In this document: positions 39,401 to 47,660 of the stretch, in pieces | Layout: each line of letters begins with the position of its first letter | Numbering within the stretch: position 1 is the stretch's first letter | Source: Larsenimonas suaedae | GTDB lineage: Bacteria > Pseudomonadota > Gammaproteobacteria > Pseudomonadales > Halomonadaceae | NCBI RefSeq assembly: GCF_023712105.1 | Contig: NZ_JAMLJI010000004.1 | Coordinates: 1 to 64,000 of the forward strand | Reading direction: 5' to 3' | Length of the DNA stretch: 64,000 nucleotides | Notes under the pieces: generated by a model | Seen by the model: the letters and a program-made list of their open reading frames with translations, nothing else | Database searches by the model: none | Told to the model about the DNA's origin: nothing | Position numbers and translations under genes: made by a program

Positions 39401-40047
39401 AGATCGCCGGGCGCTACCCGATGAACCGCAACGCCTCGCGTGAAGTCAGCCTTCAGGCCTTCGATGCGTTCTTCAAACCGGGCGGCACCCTCGACAGCTT
39501 CTACACCAAGAACCTGAAGCCCTTCATCGAGGACAACCCGGATTCGATCAAGGACGCCGACGGCAATCTCTTGATCCGTGAAGACGTACTGACCGCCTTC
39601 CAGCGGGCCAAGCGGATTCGGGACGCCTTCTTCGACGGCCAGGGCGCGCTCAACGCCGAGTTCACCCTGACGCCGATGAGCCTCAGCAACGATCAGCGCC
39701 GCGCGATCGTAAGCGTCGACGGCCAGCTGCTGGACTACAACCACGGCGGTGAGAACACCGTGCCGATGATCTGGCCGAACACGCTCAGATCGCTCAACGA
39801 GTCTCGGGTGACCCTGATTCCGGCGCAGGTCAATCGCTCGCCGAGAAGCATTCGTACCGATGGCCCGTGGGCGTGGTTCCACCTGATCGATCACGCTCGG
39901 GTGACCGGTGCCAGCGAGCGGCGGGTCGATCTGCGCTTTGACGTCAACGGCGGCCAGGTGACCTACCGGCTCAATGCCAACCAGGCACCCAACCCGTTCA
40001 CGCGGCCGGTACTGCGCGGCTTCGCGCTGCCCAATACGCTTTATTGA
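36466..40047 (+). CDS. tssM: T6SS inner-membrane core protein TssM (IcmF/VasK)
   Basis: 1193 residues. Two N-terminal membrane helices (about 23-45 and 62-80) precede a cytoplasmic domain with an intact P-loop, GVENAGKTS at residues 142-150. A third helix (about 464-485, AAVTCCVGGAVLLGGWW) leads into a large periplasmic region ending in the IcmF C-terminal domain that contacts TssJ. It is the channel core of the membrane complex and the last structural gene of the operon before an intergenic hairpin. Confidence 0.97.
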   Translation: MFWRALGWFNRVRPWARKLGKAFQSTSSLLLALLLAIVLAAIWWLGPLIPLSGGHPLAPTQTRLLVCLGLVLVVALWWGQRQAKKVRAMADERAHESHLKDDPIAADIEHQEEVLEHMQGELKAHLGSQEYLYKLPWYLVMGVENAGKTSLVNRSGQRFSLTHVMKAQSQADQGRYGFDWWVSDQAVLIDPDGELLTQRALQGDTPGELERRLWTHFLGWLERTRSRRPLNGVVLVVDLAQLSHARVSVRKAYAHLLRARIQELMDTLSTRLPIYVTFSKIDLLHGFDTFFRHYSRQERREPLGFTFTPETIRQSDAWQREFVDGFDGMVEHLNARLPGMLADCRDDAEREALFCFMRQMAGLKDVLSDFLSETLGSDRYSTDAMVRGTYFTSVYQQGVPEDPFVDAAARRYGMRERVQAAHRAARSGLYFTEDLFTRIIYPESGLAGDNGRVRRDRERALWLAAVTCCVGGAVLLGGWWHFYQKNAYAADVVENSAQQFVENRPVTTDGSDPSGHALLPALDELRQATNAFGDYRDHVPLVSELGLYQGRRIGPAAEKAYVDMLEYRFLPALMIGVTDAMNRAPADSEEKMKQLRILRMLSDASGRRDAMVKTYMAQAWQNRFPGRADVQNRLMAHLDYALDHTDLVGDQRRGDSKADVAMSTFGRSIQAAQAELGDEPIANRVYASLKAQSESQLPAPLDLRSTIGTSFSVVFDSDAESRSAYRIPRMLTDRGFENYFLGRLDDATELALIDTWALGRRDDTDFSQQDRERLRNQLRDAYAADYSNTWETALDSLEIAHFDDIDQAVLVLDTLTGSGQPLTRLLATVQDNTELYPELPTDDQAAREALKKTTRYQLASQIDRRFASINDLNGSDDSRQNANIDDVRKAIDNLRGYMRKIADDSDQDRAAFRAAKARLSLSDADPIFTLHRIAGDAPQPLGDMLNSLADQSWKVVLNAALKHLEHSWVEDVVSPFNQQIAGRYPMNRNASREVSLQAFDAFFKPGGTLDSFYTKNLKPFIEDNPDSIKDADGNLLIREDVLTAFQRAKRIRDAFFDGQGALNAEFTLTPMSLSNDQRRAIVSVDGQLLDYNHGGENTVPMIWPNTLRSLNESRVTLIPAQVNRSPRSIRTDGPWAWFHLIDHARVTGASERRVDLRFDVNGGQVTYRLNANQAPNPFTRPVLRGFALPNTLY

Positions 40048-40077
40048 TCAAGCGGTGTCGATCGGTTGATCGACCGT

Positions 40078-40136
40078 GGCGGCGGGGCTTTCCCGCCGCC
40101 CATGACATGACTTGGCGCGAGTTGCCATACAACTCG
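40078..40136 (+). other. Two hairpins between tssM and the GNAT-like gene
   Basis: GGCGGCGGG (40078-40086) pairs perfectly with CCCGCCGCC (40092-40100), and CGAGTTG (40118-40124) pairs with CAACTCG (40130-40136). Neither is followed by a T-run. They may partly separate expression of the structural genes from the spike and effector genes. Confidence 0.5.
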
Positions 40137-40158
40137 ATCATGGTTAAAGGAGACCACC

Positions 40159-40746
40159 ATGTTTGCACGGCTTACCGAGCTGCTGCGGCGCGACAGACCC
40201 AGGGCCGCGGCGCCGGAGACGGCGCCTGCGCCCAAACGGGCAAGCTCTCGGTTGGATGAGGCTCGACTCGAAGACCTCGACTGGTTCATGACGGCGATCG
40301 AGCACGCCGCCCGCGCCGGGCACTCGCCGTGGTCGCTCACGCGGCGCGAGCAGTCCGACGTTCTGCGTCAGACCCTCGAGCTCACGCTCCGGCGCGGCCT
40401 CTGGCTTCAAAACGAGTACGGCGCGGTCGAGCGCTGGCAGGGGCGGGTGTTGTCCTACCGGCTTGGCGAGAACGCGCCTATTGGAATGGCGCTTCTGACC
40501 CGGCCCGACGACGACGCCGCCTGGCAGGTGCGGTTTTTCGCCATCGACCCGGAGTGGCAGACCCGCGGCCACGCGGTCTCGATGCTGATGGAAATTCGCG
40601 CGTACTTTCGCGAGCTTCCGCTGCGCACGCGCGTGCCCGAGACCTGCGAGACCGCGATTCACGCGCTCGAGCACGCAGGCTTCGAGAACATGCACATCGA
40701 TGCCAATAATATCGTCTCGCTCGAAGCCTCGGCTCAGATGAAATAA
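40159..40746 (+). CDS. GNAT-like acetyltransferase-fold protein in the T6SS locus
   Basis: 195 residues. The second half has a GNAT-like pattern: IGMALLTRP, then FFAIDPEWQTRGHAVSMLM resembling motif A, then CETAIHALEHAGFEN resembling motif B. The Q/RxxGxG/A acetyl-CoA loop is only partly kept (QTRGHA). The N-terminal 80 residues are unlike standard GNATs. Strong AAAGGAG site before the ATG. It lies between tssM and the PAAR gene, so a role in the T6SS is inferred from position only; it could modify a T6SS component, or be a non-catalytic accessory protein. Confidence 0.65.
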   Translation: MFARLTELLRRDRPRAAAPETAPAPKRASSRLDEARLEDLDWFMTAIEHAARAGHSPWSLTRREQSDVLRQTLELTLRRGLWLQNEYGAVERWQGRVLSYRLGENAPIGMALLTRPDDDAAWQVRFFAIDPEWQTRGHAVSMLMEIRAYFRELPLRTRVPETCETAIHALEHAGFENMHIDANNIVSLEASAQMK

Positions 40747-40753
40747 GAACGCC

Positions 40754-40787
40754 ATGAACGAAAGACCGAGATGAACGAAAGAACGAG
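40754..40787 (+). repeat. Two tandem 17-bp repeats
   Basis: ATGAACGAAAGACCGAG and ATGAACGAAAGAACGAG lie head to tail (one mismatch), with a partial third copy following, in the gap before the PAAR gene. Confidence 0.8.
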
Positions 40788-40854
40788 ATGAAATGAACCC
40801 CCGGATGACGTTTGAACCCGCGCCCCGCGCACTGACGAACCAAGGAGACCGCCC

Positions 40855-41142
40855 ATGGGCCGCAAGGTAGTACTGGTCGGAGACATCGGCACCGACCACG
40901 ACGGCTATCATCCCTCACCGGTGATCGCCGGCAGTTCGAGTGTTTTGATGGACGGCAAGCCGGTCGCGCGTCAGGGCGACCCGCTCCAACCCCACGACAA
41001 GCCGAACCATTCGCCGCACCCGCGCTTTGTCGCCGCCGGCACCGCCGACATTCTGGTCGATGGCAAGCCCATCGCGCTGACCGACGACGCGGTGGACTGT
41101 GGCGGTGTATTGATCGGCTCCGGCAGCGGCGAGGGCGGTTGA
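40855..41142 (+). CDS. PAAR-domain spike-tip protein
   Basis: 95 residues, a compact PAAR protein with no toxin extension. The N-terminal GRKVVLVGDIGTDHDGYHPS is followed by the repeated hairpins SSVLMDGKPVARQGDPL and ADILVDGKPIALTDD. PAAR proteins sharpen the VgrG tip and bind zinc through His and Cys residues (several His at 38-55 and Cys82). CAAGGAGA precedes the ATG. It lies just before vgrG1, so the two probably assemble together. Confidence 0.93.
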   Translation: MGRKVVLVGDIGTDHDGYHPSPVIAGSSSVLMDGKPVARQGDPLQPHDKPNHSPHPRFVAAGTADILVDGKPIALTDDAVDCGGVLIGSGSGEGG

Positions 41143-41160
41143 GCCGCGCCGCACTTTTTT

Positions 41161-41198
41161 ATTCATGACGCACGACTGTATTCATGACTCACGACTTA
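41161..41198 (+). repeat. Two tandem 19-bp repeats before vgrG1
   Basis: ATTCATGACGCACGACTGT and ATTCATGACTCACGACTTA lie directly one after the other with three mismatches. They fall in the PAAR-vgrG1 gap. Confidence 0.75.
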
Positions 41199-41228
41199 AC
41201 GCAGTAACGGCGAGCGAAGGACAGGCCC

Positions 41229-43316
41229 ATGGCGGATTCAACCGGACTCCAGTACACGATGACCCTTCCGGGGCTGACGGCCGACGCCGTCGCCGTGGTT
41301 TCGTTCGAGCTGACCGAGGGGCTTTCCGAGCCGTTCGAGCTGACGGTGCATTTGGCCTGCGAGCAGAGCGGGCTCACGGCCGAGGCGATGCTCGATAAGC
41401 CCGCCACGCTTTCCCTGTACCGAAACGGCGTGTGTCAGCGCACGGTCAGCGGCGTGGTCAGCGCCTTTACCCGCGGTGCCACCGGCGCGCGCCGCACTCG
41501 CTACGTGGTCGAGGTGCGCCCGGCGCTGTGGCGGCTGTCGCTCAGGCAGAATTCGCGCATCTTCCAGCACGCCACGCCGCAGGCCATTATCGCAACGCTT
41601 CTGGAAGAGCGCGGCATCACCGACGCCAAGTTCATGCTGAGCGCGACCCCGCTCGAGCGTGAGTACTGCGTGCAGTACCGCGAGAACGACCTTGCCTTCA
41701 TCGAGCGCCTCGCCGCCGAGGAAGGGCTCTTCTACTTCCACACGTTCGAAAACGGCCAGCATCAGCTCTATTTCACCGACGACGTGGCCAGCCTTCCGTG
41801 GGTGGCGGTGGCCGAACTCAACGCCAACAGCGGCGGCGCCTCGCACACCGAACAATCGCTGTTCACCTTCCGCCACGCCTGGCAGCTCGCCCACGACGAG
41901 GTAACGCTCAAGGACTACACTTTCAAGCGGCCGCGCTACGACCTCGCCTTCAACGAGCAGCCGACCCAACAGACCGGCCGAGAGGAGGAAGGCGACACCG
42001 GCGAGCCGCGGTACCCCTTCTACGACTACCCCGGCCGGTTCAAGCGTGACGCCACCGGGGAGCCTTACACCCGCACGCGGATGGAGTATTTGACCCGCGA
42101 GGCCGATACGGCGATGGCCACCGGCAACCTGATGATGCTGATGGGCGGCAGCCGCGTGACGCTCGCCGGTGCCTACCCGAGCACCGACAACACCGACTGG
42201 AGCGTGATTCGGGTCAAACACACCGGCCGGCAGGATCAGGCGCTGGAAGAAGACGCCGGCGGCGCTGGCGCAGACGGCACGTTTTACGAGAACCGCCTGA
42301 CGCTTTTGCCGGGGGATCGCCCCTGGCGGCCCGCCCCCGAGCCCAAACCCCGGGTCGATGGCCCGCAGATCGCGGTGGTCACCGGGCCGAAGGGCGAGGA
42401 GATCTACACCGACGAACACGGCCGGGTGAAGGTGCAGTTCCCCTGGGACCGCTACGGCAAGGGCGATGAGACCACATCTGCGTTTCTGCGCGTCTCGCAG
42501 GACTGGGCCAGCGGCAGCTACGGCATGATGACGCTGCCGCGCATCGGCCATGAAGTGATCGTCTCGTTTCTGGAAGGCGACCCCGATCAGCCCATCGTCA
42601 CCGGGCGCACCTACCACGCCGTCAACGTGGCGCCGTACCCGCTGCCCGCCCACAAGACGGTGAGCGTCTGGCGCACCCAGACCCACAAGGGCGAAGGCTT
42701 CAACGAGCTGCGTTTCGAAGACGCGCAAGACAGCGAGCAGATTCGCTGGCACGCCCAGAAGGACATGAGCGTGCACGTCACCAACGACCGGCTCGACGAG
42801 GTCAAGCGCAACAGCGACCTCACCATCAAGCGCAACCTCACCGCCAAGCTCGACGCCAGTGACCATCATCGGGTGGCCGGCGAACGGCGGATCAAGGTCG
42901 ACGGCAATGATCATCAGACTATTGATGCCACCGCACATGAGCACATCGGCGCCAGCCATCTTCTCGAGGCCGGCACCGAAGTGCACCACGAGGCCGGGGT
43001 GAAACTGGTGGTCGAGGCCGGCGCCGAGATCACGCTAAAGGCCGGCGGCGGCTTCATCACCATCAACGCAAGCGGCGTGACCATCGGCGGCAACGTCAAG
43101 ATGAACGCCGGCGGCAGCCCCGGAAGCGGCACCCCCGCCGCCCCCGAGCCGCCCGAGCCGGTCGAGGCGCTGGCCAACGCCAATGTCTCGCCCAATGACT
43201 ACGCGGTGGAAGCCTCGCTGATCCCCCTGTGTGGCAAGCTAAAGGACGGCGGCTGTACGAGCACCGATGAGGCCCCCGATAGCCCCTGTGCCCGTGAGGA
43301 CTGCCCATGGCGGTAA
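41229..43316 (+). CDS. vgrG1: T6SS spike protein VgrG (TssI), copy 1
   Basis: 695 residues: gp27-like base (residues ~8-370), gp5-like OB fold (DEHGRVKVQFPWDRYGKG, LRVSQDWASGSYGMMTLPRIG, GHEVIVSFLEGDPDQPIVTG) and a beta-helical needle ending in KAGGGFITINASGVTIGG. A tail of about 50 residues follows, Pro/Glu-rich and with four cysteines (CGKLKDGGC, CAREDC), which is absent from the second VgrG and is a candidate adaptor or effector docking site. It overlaps the DUF4123 gene by 10 bp, a typical VgrG-adaptor arrangement. Confidence 0.97.
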   Translation: MADSTGLQYTMTLPGLTADAVAVVSFELTEGLSEPFELTVHLACEQSGLTAEAMLDKPATLSLYRNGVCQRTVSGVVSAFTRGATGARRTRYVVEVRPALWRLSLRQNSRIFQHATPQAIIATLLEERGITDAKFMLSATPLEREYCVQYRENDLAFIERLAAEEGLFYFHTFENGQHQLYFTDDVASLPWVAVAELNANSGGASHTEQSLFTFRHAWQLAHDEVTLKDYTFKRPRYDLAFNEQPTQQTGREEEGDTGEPRYPFYDYPGRFKRDATGEPYTRTRMEYLTREADTAMATGNLMMLMGGSRVTLAGAYPSTDNTDWSVIRVKHTGRQDQALEEDAGGAGADGTFYENRLTLLPGDRPWRPAPEPKPRVDGPQIAVVTGPKGEEIYTDEHGRVKVQFPWDRYGKGDETTSAFLRVSQDWASGSYGMMTLPRIGHEVIVSFLEGDPDQPIVTGRTYHAVNVAPYPLPAHKTVSVWRTQTHKGEGFNELRFEDAQDSEQIRWHAQKDMSVHVTNDRLDEVKRNSDLTIKRNLTAKLDASDHHRVAGERRIKVDGNDHQTIDATAHEHIGASHLLEAGTEVHHEAGVKLVVEAGAEITLKAGGGFITINASGVTIGGNVKMNAGGSPGSGTPAAPEPPEPVEALANANVSPNDYAVEASLIPLCGKLKDGGCTSTDEAPDSPCAREDCPWR

Positions 43317-44140
43317 CCCCCCTCTGGCAGAAAAGCCGGACGCTGCCGGACCCCAGAGCCGCCCATCCGCGTGGGCACACGCGGCTGTGGCACTGGGTGA
43401 TCGACCCGCGTCGCGCACCGCGAGAGGCGCGCGCGCTGCACGCCCTCGAGGATGCCCGCGAGATCTTCCCGCTGCTTGCCGGCACCCCGCTTGCCGACCT
43501 TCAGGCCAGTGGCCCGCTGTGGGTGCAGGTGCCGGGTGACGGCCCCGGTTTCGACGCCTGTATGGCGCTTGCCGAACGTGCCCGCGGCGGCTGGTGTTTT
43601 CTGCCAGAGACCGACGTGTTCGAGACGCTGCTTGCGCAGTTGCAGGGGCTGCTGATTCTGCCGGACCCCCTGGGCGGTGAGTCCGCACTTCACATCGAAG
43701 ACCCGGCGACGATCAGTGCGCTCTTGATGGCGGCCACCGAACGCGAGCGCGCCGCGTTCACAGGCCCGCTCGGCGAGCTTGTCACCCCGACCCCGCACGG
43801 AGCGTGGCGCCACTGGTTTCCAAGCGAGGCCGAGCCGAGCCCAAGACGCGCGCTCACTCGCACGCTTCATGCCGCGCTGAACGATGCCCACCGGCGCTGG
43901 TGGCTCGCCGAGAGGCAGGCGCTCGAGCTCGATGACATCAGTGACGACGCGCTTGGCAGACTTTCGCGACTGAACGCCTCTGGCATTACGCAGCGCAGAC
44001 ATCTCATGCGGCTCATGCCGCTGATCATCGATGACCGGCCGTGGACATCGGCGGTCGAGGCGGTGCTTGACGGCCCTCAGCCCGGCTGGCAAAAGGTTCA
44101 GGCGCTTGCCGAACGACTTGATAACGTGACCCAGGATTAA
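43307..44140 (+). CDS. DUF4123 effector-loading chaperone (Tap/TEC-like)
   Basis: 277 residues of the DUF4123 family: HALEDAREIFPLLAG, GPLWVQVPGDGP, GGWCFLPETDVFETLLAQLQGLL and the WRHWF block. DUF4123 proteins bind effectors and load them on their cognate VgrG. The gene begins inside the end of vgrG1 and is followed 44 bp later by the large putative effector gene, so it almost surely serves this pair. Confidence 0.9.
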   Translation: MAVTPLWQKSRTLPDPRAAHPRGHTRLWHWVIDPRRAPREARALHALEDAREIFPLLAGTPLADLQASGPLWVQVPGDGPGFDACMALAERARGGWCFLPETDVFETLLAQLQGLLILPDPLGGESALHIEDPATISALLMAATERERAAFTGPLGELVTPTPHGAWRHWFPSEAEPSPRRALTRTLHAALNDAHRRWWLAERQALELDDISDDALGRLSRLNASGITQRRHLMRLMPLIIDDRPWTSAVEAVLDGPQPGWQKVQALAERLDNVTQD

Positions 44141-44184
44141 GCGCGTCTCGAGCAGAAACGCGCACAGCGAACAGGCAGGTAGAT

Positions 44185-47100
44185 ATGGCGGATGACACGG
44201 AGTATACGGTCAAGGATGGTGATGACCTCACCCATATTGCCGAGGAGCACGGTCTCTCGGTCGATGAGTTGGCGGCTCAAAATCCAGACATCGAGAACGT
44301 GGATCTGATTTATCCGGAGCAGAAAATACGCCTGCGTGAGCGAAAGGAAATTCAAGAAGCGGCGAAGCAGGATCAATCCGAAGGCAGTATAAGCTCACCC
44401 ATCTCTCTTCAGGAGCCTGGCGAGCCGCCGACCGATTCGGCGGTTGCCGAGGAGCCCGCGCACGGCTGTAAGCCTGCAAAGTTTGTCGATGTTATTCACA
44501 TTACCGGCACCTCGACGTTTTACCTTCTGCCGGAGCAGGCCTCGAATGACCTGCACGAAGCGGCCAATGCGCTCACACAGGCGGCGGCGCAATCGGGAAC
44601 AGCGCGTATCCAGGCGCTGGAAAGCGAGGCGGGCATCATCAGCTACTTGTTGCCAGCTTCCGAAGGCTCGTTTCTTAGCGAGTCGGAGCGTAAGCAGTAC
44701 AACCAGCTAACGTATGAGATCAATGATTTCAATAGTGATATTGATGAGCTGGATCGACGAATCGAGTCGGCCAGCATGGAAGACTTACCTCTCTTGGCGC
44801 AACAGAAAGGGGCTATTCGAACTAAAATCAGGCGCCATGAAAGAACGCTCCGGAATTTGCGCAAAACAGCGCGCACCTTGGCTACGGAAAATGGCTATAC
44901 CATCGACGGTAACGCGTTTTATGGCCCATGGGTCGATGAAATAAAGGCGGCACTGGAAGCGTACAAGCAGAGCCGTAGCACGCTGGTAAAGTTTTGCCTT
45001 GAAGGCCCTGCCAAAACGTATCTGGATACGCTTTCGAGAACTAGCGGTCAGGATTTTGGCGATCTTGAATCGATCAATGGCATTATCTCCGCGTATCAAG
45101 AGCTGAGCGCCGCCTGTGAGAACGACAAGGCAAAATCTGTGTGCGTTGCACCGATGGGCCGGATCAACACCATACGGAAGATTCTAGATGCTGTTCAAAA
45201 ACGCTATGCCGACAGCATTATAAAACTTGGCGATCTCGGCATTGCGGTACCGGAACTGGCGCTTGCCGGAGATGAGGGAAGCGGGACATCTGAATTCGGC
45301 GAATTCAACAAGACGCTGCTCGAACTGCACGCGATCAGTGAACAATTGAAAGCCAAGGTCAAGGATTGGTCGATCGCGACCGGGCGGGCTGCGCCTATTC
45401 CGATGTTCGTGTTCAAAAAAGAGCGTGAAAAGTACCGAGCTACAAAAGACACACTGGACCGGCAATTCAACGCCGCCAAGGCCAGGGTTAAAAACACCGT
45501 ACCGCGCCGGACGCTGTTCTGGCACACCGATATCGAAGACAGCCGCTACGCGCTGGGGTACAAGCCAACGCCGATTAGCCTGCTGGTCAAGAAGGGCTAC
45601 CCGCTCAGGGAATTCACCTCGCCCAAGCTCTCTCGCCCACTGGCCCACGTAAGCTTAAAGCAGCTGCCGATGACCGACGACGAAGCTGACGCCATCGCGG
45701 CCGCGCTCGACCAGGATGGCATTCTGCCCGCCAACCCCCGAAGCTTCGACGAATCGGCCCTGGGGCTATGGCTCAGGAACCGAGGGGCGCTTGCGGTCAG
45801 TATCCGTGATGAATGGTTCAACGAACTCGGCTTTTTCGAGGCCAGTACCTTTATCGCCGACATCAAGAAAAGCCACGACATCAGCTGCCTGGATGGTCAG
45901 GAAGGGGCGTGGGGCGATGCGCTCGAGCGCATGCTGTTCGAAGCACAGGAAGATAACCTCTACCGATTCTTCGACGTCTCGGCACAGGCCCAATACAGCC
46001 GCCTGTTCGGGGTGATCGACAGTGAACTGAACCAGCGCATCGACGACCGGGTCACTGCCCTGGTCGAACTGCCCGGCCGTAACCCCCAGACGGCGCCCTC
46101 ATTCGAGTTCGCGACCTTCGAAGGCAGCGTGGGCGATGCCAGCAGCCCCGCCGGGGTCGAGCGCAAAGCGCGGAACGGCCTACAGAGCGATACGTTCGAC
46201 CCGGGCACAGTCGATGACGACGGCAACCGCCGCCGCGAGTGGCAGACGGCGCAGTCCAGCACCACCGAGGCCTCGGCCAAGCAGTCGTTCGAGATCAAGG
46301 GCGCGTTCAATCTGGCCAAGGGCGAGATCGAGCTGGGCTCGCTCGAACTGCCCACCCGGGCTCAGGCCCGGCAGAACCCGATCAAGGTCGAGCTCGACAA
46401 TACCGCCCACGGCGTGATTCAGCGCGACCTCGGCGCGTACACGCTCGAGTGGAACCTGGTTGCCAAGGGGCTGGCCGCCGTCAGCGTTCAGCTTTCCGAA
46501 TCGGTCGGCATTTCAGTCGACCCCACCAGTGGGGGCGCTTCGCTCCAGGGCATCGAGTTTGCCGGCGGTGCAAGCCTCGAAGGGCAGCTCTACGCCGGGG
46601 TCAGTCTCGCACTCGAAAGCACCCACAGCCTGAACTGGTGCCCGCCGTCGGACGCCTACGAGCACCTGCCGGCCTACGCCGCCCACAAGCGCCTGACCGG
46701 AGAAACACAGGCCGAGCTGGACTGGACATCGCTGGCCCGGGCCACGTTCAGCGGGGAAGCCGGCGCTGGGGCCGGTGGCAGCATCGACTTCGCGCTCAAG
46801 CTCGAGCATGGCCGGCTGATCTTCGAATCCAAGCTCAAGGCCTTCTGTGGTGCCGGGGTGGCGGGCAAGGTCTCGGTGGCGCTTGATCTAGAGCGGCTGG
46901 ACTTCTGGATGCTGCTGATCAACCAGGCCATGATCGACAACCGCAACAAGGTGCCGGCCTGGATTCACGAGGACGCCGGCACGTTCCTGGAAAACATCGG
47001 CTTTGCCGCCGCCGCCTTCGGCATCGAACTGGCCCTGCTGATCGGCCACAACGTGCAGGCGCTGCAGGACATGATCGACACCCTTCGGCGGGGGGATCGA

Positions 47101-47658
47101 AGCGGCATGATCGCCTACAAGATCGTCACCGATGACGCGCATCAGGACGAGTTCAAGCACTGGATGATCCGGTTCATGCCCGGCGCGTTGGGGCCGTTGC
47201 TTAATCTGCTGACGAGTGAGCCAGCTTCTTTTGATCCGGGAGATGGGTATGCTCATTCAAAGGATGAAGCGTTGGTATACCAACAAAAAGCGATGTACCT
47301 CTGTGCCAACTGGCTGTATGAGGCCGCGCGTTACGGTGATTTTGATAACGTGTGCTATGGATTCAATGACTTTAGTAACCCAAATCCGGCACAGACATTG
47401 TATACCGAGGCCATGTTTCGAATGAACGTGCAAGGAGATAAAGCCCGGTCGGGCTATTTAATGGATTTTTACGATTCGAGAGATAAGATAAAAGATTTTA
47501 TGAATAATAATTTAGATAGGTCTGGTTATGATAACCTACCTCGGGAAGCTCAGTCGGTAGCTGATAGTTATCATTACCTAAAATTTTATAAACTTTTTGA
47601 ACGATTAGCACCTTTGGAAAGCTCTGAAATGGATCAGTACGGCTATGGTAGAGGTTGA
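44185..47658 (+). CDS. Putative LysM-containing T6SS effector
   Basis: 1157 residues, no signal peptide. Residues ~6-51 form a LysM domain (YTVKDGDDLTHIAEEHGLS). A Cys/His-bearing segment follows near 92-115, then a long charged helical or coiled-coil stretch (~165-245), then a core with FEFATFEGSVGD and FNLAKGEIELGSLELP, and a C-terminal region. A hydrophobic, Ala-rich helix lies near 933-960. The final ~145 residues are encoded by DNA visibly richer in A/T. Position after vgrG1-DUF4123 and before a secreted Sel1 protein indicates an effector with its immunity gene. I do not recognise the toxic activity. LysM suggests contact with peptidoglycan; the hydrophobic helix would also allow a membrane-acting toxin. 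Confidence 0.75.
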   Translation: MADDTEYTVKDGDDLTHIAEEHGLSVDELAAQNPDIENVDLIYPEQKIRLRERKEIQEAAKQDQSEGSISSPISLQEPGEPPTDSAVAEEPAHGCKPAKFVDVIHITGTSTFYLLPEQASNDLHEAANALTQAAAQSGTARIQALESEAGIISYLLPASEGSFLSESERKQYNQLTYEINDFNSDIDELDRRIESASMEDLPLLAQQKGAIRTKIRRHERTLRNLRKTARTLATENGYTIDGNAFYGPWVDEIKAALEAYKQSRSTLVKFCLEGPAKTYLDTLSRTSGQDFGDLESINGIISAYQELSAACENDKAKSVCVAPMGRINTIRKILDAVQKRYADSIIKLGDLGIAVPELALAGDEGSGTSEFGEFNKTLLELHAISEQLKAKVKDWSIATGRAAPIPMFVFKKEREKYRATKDTLDRQFNAAKARVKNTVPRRTLFWHTDIEDSRYALGYKPTPISLLVKKGYPLREFTSPKLSRPLAHVSLKQLPMTDDEADAIAAALDQDGILPANPRSFDESALGLWLRNRGALAVSIRDEWFNELGFFEASTFIADIKKSHDISCLDGQEGAWGDALERMLFEAQEDNLYRFFDVSAQAQYSRLFGVIDSELNQRIDDRVTALVELPGRNPQTAPSFEFATFEGSVGDASSPAGVERKARNGLQSDTFDPGTVDDDGNRRREWQTAQSSTTEASAKQSFEIKGAFNLAKGEIELGSLELPTRAQARQNPIKVELDNTAHGVIQRDLGAYTLEWNLVAKGLAAVSVQLSESVGISVDPTSGGASLQGIEFAGGASLEGQLYAGVSLALESTHSLNWCPPSDAYEHLPAYAAHKRLTGETQAELDWTSLARATFSGEAGAGAGGSIDFALKLEHGRLIFESKLKAFCGAGVAGKVSVALDLERLDFWMLLINQAMIDNRNKVPAWIHEDAGTFLENIGFAAAAFGIELALLIGHNVQALQDMIDTLRRGDRSGMIAYKIVTDDAHQDEFKHWMIRFMPGALGPLLNLLTSEPASFDPGDGYAHSKDEALVYQQKAMYLCANWLYEAARYGDFDNVCYGFNDFSNPNPAQTLYTEAMFRMNVQGDKARSGYLMDFYDSRDKIKDFMNNNLDRSGYDNLPREAQSVADSYHYLKFYKLFERLAPLESSEMDQYGYGRG

Positions 47659-47660
47659 TT

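Noticed and set aside
37606-39894. 762-codon open frame antisense to tssM
   Set aside because: Same reason: third-position GC bias in tssM removes stops on the opposite strand; the predicted protein has no family features.
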